Below are positions 6,581 through 11,875 of a stretch of DNA of 11,875 nucleotides, in pieces. The position numbers were made by a program, and so were the translations under genes. Numbering within the stretch: position 1 is the first letter of the stretch; each line of letters begins with the position of its first letter. The DNA comes from an uncultured Christensenellaceae bacterium. Its GTDB lineage: Bacteria; Bacillota; Clostridia; Christensenellales; Borkfalkiaceae. The stretch is from assembly GCA_910586985.1 (NCBI GenBank), contig CAJUKK010000017.1:1-11875 (forward strand), written 5' to 3'. A model generated the notes under the pieces. That model searched no databases, was not told the DNA's origin, and was given only the letters and a program-made list of their open reading frames with translations.

Positions 6581-6619
6581 CTTAGGAGGGCACTATTCTA
6601 TCCATTGAACTACGGAAAC
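6581..6619 (-). pseudogene. 5' half of a tRNA-Arg(CCT) gene, broken at the anticodon; proposed attachment-site junction
   Basis: On the minus strand the sequence runs GTTTCCG (acceptor 5' strand, 6619-6613), TA, D-arm GTTC-AATGGATA-GAAT, A, GTGCC, then CTCCTAAG. This is a normal tRNA-Arg(CCT) as far as the anticodon loop. The next bases (TGTTCGGTC) cannot pair with GTGCC where GGCAC is expected, and no T-arm, acceptor 3' strand or CCA follows. It shares CCTCCTAAG (6581-6589) with the intact tRNA-Arg next to the integrase. The simplest reading is that a recombinase crossed over in this anticodon loop, leaving the host 5' half here and moving the 3' half to the far end of the insertion. The tRNA identity is seen; the integration history is inferred. 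Confidence 0.7.
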
Positions 6620-6646
6620 AATTATTGATTTTACAATCTATCGATT

Positions 6647-6675
6647 ATAATACAACATACTAAACAAAATTGCAA
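6647..6675 (-). promoter_or_regulatory. Relic promoter of the broken tRNA-Arg
   Basis: On the minus strand TTGCAA (6670-6675), 17 bases, and TATTAT (6647-6652, overlapping a shifted TATAAT at 6644-6649) lie 27 bases upstream of the half tRNA. This spacing is normal for a tRNA gene and supports the half gene having once been functional. Confidence 0.5.
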
Positions 6676-6777
6676 GTCATTTTATATTCTTCGTTTAAAA
6701 TTCTCATTTAACTAATATGAAAGATTTGTTTTGTAAGATATTTCCTTTAATCCTTCTGAAATTCATGTGGATATTTG

Positions 6778-6825
6778 TTGATTTTATTTTTATCTGCCTG
6801 TATAATAAGTAAGCATATTTTATGC
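6778..6825 (+). promoter_or_regulatory. Promoter and short leader hairpin of the M60 peptidase gene
   Basis: TTGATT (6778-6783), 17 bases and a perfect TATAAT (6801-6806) predict transcription starting near 6813. The first transcribed bases would fold as GCATA (6813-6817)/TATGC (6821-6825), a small hairpin at the very 5' end. The promoter lies downstream of the alternative TTG at 6775, which decides the start codon in favour of 6853. Confidence 0.75.
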
Positions 6826-6852
6826 GGACAAAATTTTTTTAGAGGTATCATT

Positions 6853-9800
6853 TTGAAAACAAAAAAAGCCGAAAAGACTTCTGAAGTTTCTAATACTTCG
6901 AAAAAGAAAGTCAGTAAAAAAGCCGTTGCGCTGATTACTTCGGGTACCGCCGTTTTGCTTGCGGGCGTAATCACGTTATCCTGCATTCTTTTGTATGACA
7001 ACGAAAACCACTTTACCGTTCCCGAAAGCAAATTGCCCATCAAGGATAAATACGCTTTGACGCGTTATACCTACGACGAGGTATCCTCCGTACAGGCCAC
7101 GCTGCGAGCAGACGTTATGAACGTTGTGGAGCGCGGATTACCGAGAGATAACGTCGACATATTATCCGACGACTTTTCGCTCATTTACGATACGGGCTCA
7201 AACGAACTGCGCGCGGAATACGAACGCATCGCTTCAAACGAAAACTTGAAGACTTCGAGCGTCACTTTTACGAAATATCCTGCTCCCGGACACGGTATTC
7301 AGGAAAAGGACTTTTCAGCGCAGGCAGCGGAGGCGGGCGTCTCCGAGGCAGATTATTTTACATATTACAAATATATGTTAATGACGCAGGGACAGCACCT
7401 TGCGCACGAAGCAAGCCGAAGATCGGCGGCGTCTTACCGCGCAGAGGGCGATTCCACGCCGAGAACCGCAGCGGAATCACTGAGCGGTTGGCTGAAAAAA
7501 CATCCTGCCGCAGACGCGCAATACGGCGCGGTCAAAGGCGAAAATAACGCGGTGAAAAAAAATATCAAGCTCGACCCTCTCTATCGCGGTCAACATACTA
7601 CGGGACTGTATCTTCCTGCAGGCGAAGTTGCAACAATTAAAATAAAGGGACTCAAGGTAGGCGAAAAAATTACCGTTAATCTGGGCGAACAGAACACGCT
7701 CGCATGGCGCGGCGGTATTCCTAAAGAGGCGGAAACGGAAATCGATGCAGTCACCGGCGGATTAAACACCGTTACTTTTCTTGACAGTACAAGCGACCTG
7801 TTCTTTAAAAAAGCGGATATCGTTACGGCTGCGGGAAGCTTTTACAAATACAACAACGGGGACAATACTCCGTTCTTACAAAGTCAATGGAAAAGACAGA
7901 GCGGGCGCACGCCTTGGCTCTCCGCATCGTTTACACTGGATAAGGACGGCGAATACGAGATCGGATTTGCATTTGGCGGACTTATCAATATCAATCCCCT
8001 TAACTGCTATTCCGATGTAAATCTGTCGATCACGGGCGCCGTCGAAACGCCGCATTACGTGCTGGGCGTGACAACTCCGGAATATTTTGACGAATACCTG
8101 CGCAATGCGCCCGGCGTAATTGCCGTTATGGACACTGAAAACGGTCAGCTCATCGGTCCGACGGGTGAAATGGATACAACAGGCTATATGCGCCAGGTAA
8201 AAAAAGAAGAAATAGACAAACTTGCAATGCTCTGGCATTCTTTCTTTTCTGTGAACGAATCCTTTACGGGCGGCGTGTACAACAGATACAATAAAGTTAT
8301 GTTCGATTGGCACGTCCCCGCGGGCGCGGCGGTCGCGCTCGGCGGACACACCTATGCATGTCCTACCGGCTGGTTCGGCGGCGCAATGAATTATCGCGGT
8401 CTGCTCGCGGGCGGAACCTGGGGAGTCTTACACGAAATCGGTCATAACCACGGATCGGCTTACGGTTCGATTTGGGGATTCGGCGCGGGACGGGAAGGCG
8501 AAGTCCGTAACAACGCGTTAAACCTGCTCGCATACATTATTTCCTGCGACGTAGGTACGACGATACGAAACGGCGGCAGCGCGGAACACGGCGCATACGC
8601 CAACCCCTACAGCGTGCTTACGGAAACATTGACTTTCAGAGACAAGGGCGGCGATTATGACGACGGTCAATTCGGTTATTTCCAATGTCTTGGCATGTAT
8701 GCAAATCTTATGCACTCTTTCGGCGCAGATAAATATTACGAACTACTGTATACCTACGGCGAAGAAAGCAATTATGTTACCAAGCGAGATAACGACGATA
8801 AAAACATATATAAGCGCGCAGACTTTGCATACCGCTGTTCTCTGATTTACGGGATGAATTTTATCAAGTACTTTAATACGTTCTACTCCGCAAATATACC
8901 CGAAGATTATTTTACGGCGGAACAGCTGACATACATTAAAAGTTTACCCAACTACGAGCCTGTATCCAGTTTCTATGCCGGCGAAATCGACGGCGTAAAG
9001 ACTGCGGGCGACTACAAAGTAAACTTTGGAAGCGACGTGGAATTTGATCTGCTCGGAAAAACGATCAGCACATTGGATAACGGCGAAACAAAGGGATTCG
9101 AGATACTCTCTGTCGGAAAGCCGGAACACGGCACCATAAAGGACGCAGGAGACGGCAAATATATTTATTCTTTCAATCCCGAATATACCGGCGCAACCGA
9201 CAAGTTTTCCTTTAAAGTAAAATTGACTGACGGAATTATTCACGAACTGACGATACACCTTCGCATCAATTACCGCGGGACGCGCGTACAGACGTTCTCC
9301 GATATCACGGTAACGGCAAAAGACGGCGTCGGCAGACTCGAAGAGGCATTGACGCAAACTTCCGCTATGACTTCGGAAACTTCCGATAATTCCACTCCCG
9401 CGTTAAAATACAATACGCCAAAGGGACAAAACGAAGTAAAAATCGTAGAATATTACTTAAAAGTTCCAAAGAGCGGAAATTATGAACTTGCCTTACGCGG
9501 CGACGATTATGCCTATGCTTATTTCGGAGAAAATTTTGAAACGTTGCAACAGGTTATGACGCTTCCCGCTTATAGCGGAGCTTATTCGGAAAACATTGCG
9601 TATAAGGTCTCTCTTGAAGAAAATAAACCCTATGCCGTCCGACTGTACAACCTCAATACGGGCGGAGCGGGCGGCGTCGCGCTTGGACTCAGAGCGGAAG
9701 GCGAAGAAAATTTTGCCGATCTGCCGAATGATTACGTATATCACCCCGGTCTCACGAGCGAGAGCCAAATTGAAGAATTTATATTCGAGCCGCAATATCT

Positions 9801-11130
9801 GATTTCCAAAAAAGATAACGTAAAATTATCCAATTCGGGAACAGACAAAAGCGAATGGTCGGTTATAACCGCACCGGACGGTGACCGTATTCACGAGGGC
9901 CGTTATGTGACCGAAATGATGAAGGACGAAGAAACGGGTCAGGTAACCGAGTTTGTAACAGATAAATGGACTTGGCTCATAGACGGACAAACGGGAACAA
10001 TGTTCCATACCGCCTACAAAGGAAACGGCGTACGCCCCCCTTCCCCCACCGCTCCCGACGTATTCGTTATCGACACTTCGCGCGAACAGCCGTTTAACTA
10101 CTTTTCAATATCTACCCGTAACACGGCAAACGCATTTATCACGAAGTACAGACTATCCGTTTCCAGCGACAATATCAACTATACGGAAATCTCCGCGGGA
10201 GATGAACTCAAATACGAAAGAGCCGTAGCCACGCTTACATTCCCGCAAACTTCGGGCAGATATTTAAAACTTGAAGTTATGGGAACAACCGGTCAGAACT
10301 TTACGATCATATCCGAACTGGACGCGGGTATCAGTTCGAGTACCCAGCGCGTACTGCCCTCTTCGAGCAATTTGCTTTTCACCACTTCAGGTTGGAAAAA
10401 CTCCAACTCGATTGCAGAAGAACCGAATGGCTATCTGATTTCCGAAAGCGAAGACGAAAAAGCCGTTATCAGATTTGTGGGAGAGAGCATTGGCGTCTAT
10501 GCGGCGACGGGCGAGGGATACGGTAGCGCAGACATCTACGTAGACGGAAAAAAACATTCCTCAATCAATCTTAACAGTGAAATCCACGAAGCGCGAAAAC
10601 TTGCGATTTATGTGGAAAATTTAGAAAATAAGGAGCACACCGTGGAAATTATAACGACTTCTGCCGACAAAGTTATGTTAAACGTAATCGGAATCCCCTA
10701 TACGGCAAGTTTAATCAACGCGCCCAACATTTATGCTGAACGAGCCTTGGCAATTTCTTTGACTGTTTTTGTTCTGCTCTTTGCCGCTCTTCTGACCTTT
10801 ATCATCGTGCTTTTCTGCGTTCCGAAATTCCGCAACCTATTTTTCCGTAACAAAGCCGATCATAAAACGACGACAAAACAGTCCGAAAACGGAAAACGTG
10901 AAAATTCCGACAGTCCTGCACCCGCGGAAAAAAACAACAAAACGAACACGGTTGAAAACAAGGCTGAACCTGTGCCGACAACGGACGCAAAACGCAATAC
11001 GGTAAAGCAAACCGAATCGACGTCATCAAAAGAAAAACGCACCAAAACAAGCGCAGATAAAACCGCAGCGGAAAAAGAAACGAAACCCGCCCCGGCAAAA
11101 CGCGGCAAGACAAAAAACAAAGACGAATAA
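6853..11130 (+). CDS. Membrane-anchored M60-family (enhancin-like) zinc metallopeptidase with carbohydrate-binding-type domains
   Basis: The 1425-aa protein probably cleaves mucin-like glycoproteins outside the cell. The TTG at 6853 is chosen because AGAGG lies 7 bases before it and the promoter is just upstream. Order: Lys-rich cytoplasmic start, transmembrane helix (about 24-47), an unassigned region (about 60-245), the M60 N-terminal sandwich (from about 250, GLYLPAGEVATI), and the catalytic core with HEIGHNH (H527, E528, H531) and likely third ligand E550 (GEVRNN), ending near 700. Then come an Ig/cadherin-like module (about 705-810), a PA14-like module (about 836-965), an F5/8C-like galactose-binding module (about 975-1160), another beta-rich module (about 1173-1290), a second transmembrane helix (about 1300-1322) and a 100-residue Lys/Thr/Glu-rich tail. 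The M60 call is firm; the accessory modules are judged by eye. There is no LPXTG sorting signal, and both ends should face the cytoplasm. Confidence 0.92.
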   Translation: MKTKKAEKTSEVSNTSKKKVSKKAVALITSGTAVLLAGVITLSCILLYDNENHFTVPESKLPIKDKYALTRYTYDEVSSVQATLRADVMNVVERGLPRDNVDILSDDFSLIYDTGSNELRAEYERIASNENLKTSSVTFTKYPAPGHGIQEKDFSAQAAEAGVSEADYFTYYKYMLMTQGQHLAHEASRRSAASYRAEGDSTPRTAAESLSGWLKKHPAADAQYGAVKGENNAVKKNIKLDPLYRGQHTTGLYLPAGEVATIKIKGLKVGEKITVNLGEQNTLAWRGGIPKEAETEIDAVTGGLNTVTFLDSTSDLFFKKADIVTAAGSFYKYNNGDNTPFLQSQWKRQSGRTPWLSASFTLDKDGEYEIGFAFGGLININPLNCYSDVNLSITGAVETPHYVLGVTTPEYFDEYLRNAPGVIAVMDTENGQLIGPTGEMDTTGYMRQVKKEEIDKLAMLWHSFFSVNESFTGGVYNRYNKVMFDWHVPAGAAVALGGHTYACPTGWFGGAMNYRGLLAGGTWGVLHEIGHNHGSAYGSIWGFGAGREGEVRNNALNLLAYIISCDVGTTIRNGGSAEHGAYANPYSVLTETLTFRDKGGDYDDGQFGYFQCLGMYANLMHSFGADKYYELLYTYGEESNYVTKRDNDDKNIYKRADFAYRCSLIYGMNFIKYFNTFYSANIPEDYFTAEQLTYIKSLPNYEPVSSFYAGEIDGVKTAGDYKVNFGSDVEFDLLGKTISTLDNGETKGFEILSVGKPEHGTIKDAGDGKYIYSFNPEYTGATDKFSFKVKLTDGIIHELTIHLRINYRGTRVQTFSDITVTAKDGVGRLEEALTQTSAMTSETSDNSTPALKYNTPKGQNEVKIVEYYLKVPKSGNYELALRGDDYAYAYFGENFETLQQVMTLPAYSGAYSENIAYKVSLEENKPYAVRLYNLNTGGAGGVALGLRAEGEENFADLPNDYVYHPGLTSESQIEEFIFEPQYLISKKDNVKLSNSGTDKSEWSVITAPDGDRIHEGRYVTEMMKDEETGQVTEFVTDKWTWLIDGQTGTMFHTAYKGNGVRPPSPTAPDVFVIDTSREQPFNYFSISTRNTANAFITKYRLSVSSDNINYTEISAGDELKYERAVATLTFPQTSGRYLKLEVMGTTGQNFTIISELDAGISSSTQRVLPSSSNLLFTTSGWKNSNSIAEEPNGYLISESEDEKAVIRFVGESIGVYAATGEGYGSADIYVDGKKHSSINLNSEIHEARKLAIYVENLENKEHTVEIITTSADKVMLNVIGIPYTASLINAPNIYAERALAISLTVFVLLFAALLTFIIVLFCVPKFRNLFFRNKADHKTTTKQSENGKRENSDSPAPAEKNNKTNTVENKAEPVPTTDAKRNTVKQTESTSSKEKRTKTSADKTAAEKETKPAPAKRGKTKNKDE

Positions 11131-11155
11131 TTCTTATTTGAGACAAAATAAAATC

Positions 11156-11186
11156 AGCCGACGGAATTTTTCCGTCGGCTTTTTTC
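11156..11186. terminator. Terminator between convergent genes
   Basis: AGCCGACGGAA (11156-11166) and TTCCGTCGGCT (11170-11180) form a perfect 11-base-pair stem with a TTT loop, followed by six Ts on the plus strand. It lies 25 bases after the peptidase stop. On the minus strand the hairpin is followed by GATTTTATTTT, so it can also end the convergent collagen-like gene, which stops at 11202. Confidence 0.93.
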
Positions 11187-11201
11187 GTGCAAAACATAAA
11201 G

Positions 11202-11875
11202 TTATACACTGATTTGTTTAATGGTTAAAGTAGTATTGACGCCGCCGCCAAGCGTTATGCCCACGGCAAGCAAAGCAGAAAGCGCCATATCGATCACGTC
11301 GCCTGCATTCAACGTAATAATAAAACTTCCGCTGTAAACCGAACCTACGCCTACCGACAGAACCCGTGAAACCGTTGCCTGCGGAATTGCCGTTCCGTTT
11401 CTGCGCACCGCCATTGTAACCGTTGTGCCGATTGCCGCCGATACGTTGGTATAATAATTTACTTCGTAGACTCCTGCAGTCGACGCAGTAATACTATTGG
11501 CAGGCGAATAAGCTACATTTTTTAAAGGCATTGTAGAAGGTAACGGCAATTGAGTCGTTCCACCTACCGTAAGATTCAACGTTTGAGGCGTCGTATTATA
11601 TAACCCGCCATAAGCATTCAGATCGGCAGCGCCCGTTGCTCCTGTAGGGCCCGTTACACCGTCAGCGCCCGTTGCCCCAGTAGGTCCTGTAGGACCTGTT
11701 ATACCGTCAGCACCCGTTGCTCCTGTAGGACCCGTTACACCGTCAGCACCTGTCGCTCCTGTAGGACCTGTTACACCGTCAGCTCCCGTCGCTCCTGTAG
11801 GGCCCGTTACACCGGCTGCTCCCGTTGCCCCAGTAGGGCCTGTTACACCGTCAGCTCCCGTCGCTCCTGTAGGGC
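11202..11875 (-). CDS. Collagen-like surface protein with BclA-type C-terminal domain (5' end outside window)
   Basis: The frame is open from the right edge to TAA at 11204-11202; 224 codons are visible. The first part is uninterrupted Gly-X-Y, mostly the 12-residue unit GPTGATGADGVT, ending in GATGAADLNAYGG. A C-terminal domain of about 140 residues follows (LNAYGGLYNT, LPLPSTMPL, GVYEVNYYTNVSA, MAVRRNGTAIPQATVSR, SGSFIITLNAGDVIDM, LTIKQISV), resembling the trimerising C1q/TNF-like domain of BclA and related clostridial collagen-like proteins. Such proteins form trimeric fibres on spores or the cell surface. A TTG at 11579 could be mistaken for the start, but the same frame continues through the collagen region. 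Whether it is an exosporium or a vegetative-cell protein cannot be told. It is convergent with the M60 peptidase gene. Confidence 0.9.
   Translation of the reverse strand, partial: PTGATGADGVTGPTGATGAAGVTGPTGATGADGVTGPTGATGADGVTGPTGATGADGITGPTGPTGATGADGVTGPTGATGAADLNAYGGLYNTTPQTLNLTVGGTTQLPLPSTMPLKNVAYSPANSITASTAGVYEVNYYTNVSAAIGTTVTMAVRRNGTAIPQATVSRVLSVGVGSVYSGSFIITLNAGDVIDMALSALLAVGITLGGGVNTTLTIKQISV
11625..11875 (-). repeat. 36-base tandem repeats encoding collagen Gly-X-Y triplets
   Basis: About seven copies of a 36-base unit coding for GPTGATGADGVT are visible and continue beyond the window. Variation is mainly at third codon positions; one copy has an A for D (GAAG), one an I for V, and one an extra GPT triplet. 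Such arrays change length by slippage or recombination and are prone to assembly collapse. Confidence 0.95.

Noticed and set aside
6557..6620. A functional second tRNA-Arg (or a tRNA with unusual arms)
   Set aside because: The anticodon stem cannot pair (GTGCC against GTGTT), there is no T-arm consensus and no CCA; only GTTTC/GAAAC could pair in the acceptor.
6775..6852. Upstream TTG at 6775 as the start of the M60 peptidase
   Set aside because: It has no Shine-Dalgarno and lies upstream of the predicted -35 and -10, so it would not be in the transcript; 6853 has AGAGG at good spacing.
10802..11209. Long antisense reading frames over the 3' end of the peptidase gene
   Set aside because: They mirror the Lys/Thr-rich tail codons, have no ribosome site and would run through the terminator.
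11625..11875. Regular 36-base repeats that resemble a CRISPR array
   Set aside because: They are contiguous, with no unique spacers, and encode in-frame Gly-X-Y collagen triplets; variation falls mostly at third codon positions.

Overview
The window looks like chromosome from an uncultured, gut-type Clostridia-like bacterium (monoderm Firmicutes). The reasons are inference: moderate A+T content, strong Shine-Dalgarno sites, a lipoprotein phosphate-binding protein, a Gram-positive-style pst operon with a PhoP/PhoR-type two-component system, an M60 (enhancin-like, mucin-protease-type) ectoenzyme and a BclA-like collagen surface protein. I cannot name a genus.

Layout. (1) 1-4300, minus strand: a phosphate-uptake operon read right to left: pstS (lipoprotein), a single gene fusing the two permeases PstC and PstA, pstB (ATPase), then an OmpR/PhoB-class response regulator and the first 32 codons of its histidine kinase. 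The genes are tightly coupled (1-base gap, two ATGA overlaps); only the response regulator has an 83-base gap with its own possible promoter. No phoU lies between pstB and the regulator. (2) 4200-4733: a 540-base intergenic stretch holding the pstS promoter, a 199-base imperfect inverted repeat whose arms each carry a GAAA-capped mini-hairpin, and a second inverted repeat in the leader of the next gene. (3) 4734-6620: an integration module: a 59-aa Xis-like winged-helix protein, a 473-aa tyrosine recombinase with an embedded Xre-like helix-turn-helix, a terminator, an intact tRNA-Arg(CCT) with a consensus promoter on the opposite strand, and then the 5' half only of a second tRNA-Arg(CCT) that still has a promoter-like region but breaks off at its anticodon. 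(4) 6778-11130, plus strand: a promoter and a 1425-aa M60 metallopeptidase with membrane segments at both ends. (5) 11156-11875: a shared terminator and the 3' end of a convergent minus-strand collagen-like gene that runs off the window.

How they fit together. The Pst system imports phosphate and the two-component system probably senses its limitation. The most striking part is the tRNA region: the shared CCTCCTAAG of the two tRNA-Arg(CCT) sequences is a plausible crossover core. I infer that an element carrying xis/int integrated in the anticodon loop of the host tRNA-Arg(CCT), broke it, and compensates with its own complete, strongly promoted tRNA-Arg(CCT). No matching left att copy was found in the window, so the element either extends left beyond base 1 (then the pst operon is cargo) or is a truncated remnant. 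The two surface proteins on the right lie outside this proposed boundary and suggest life on mucus or another glycoprotein-rich surface.
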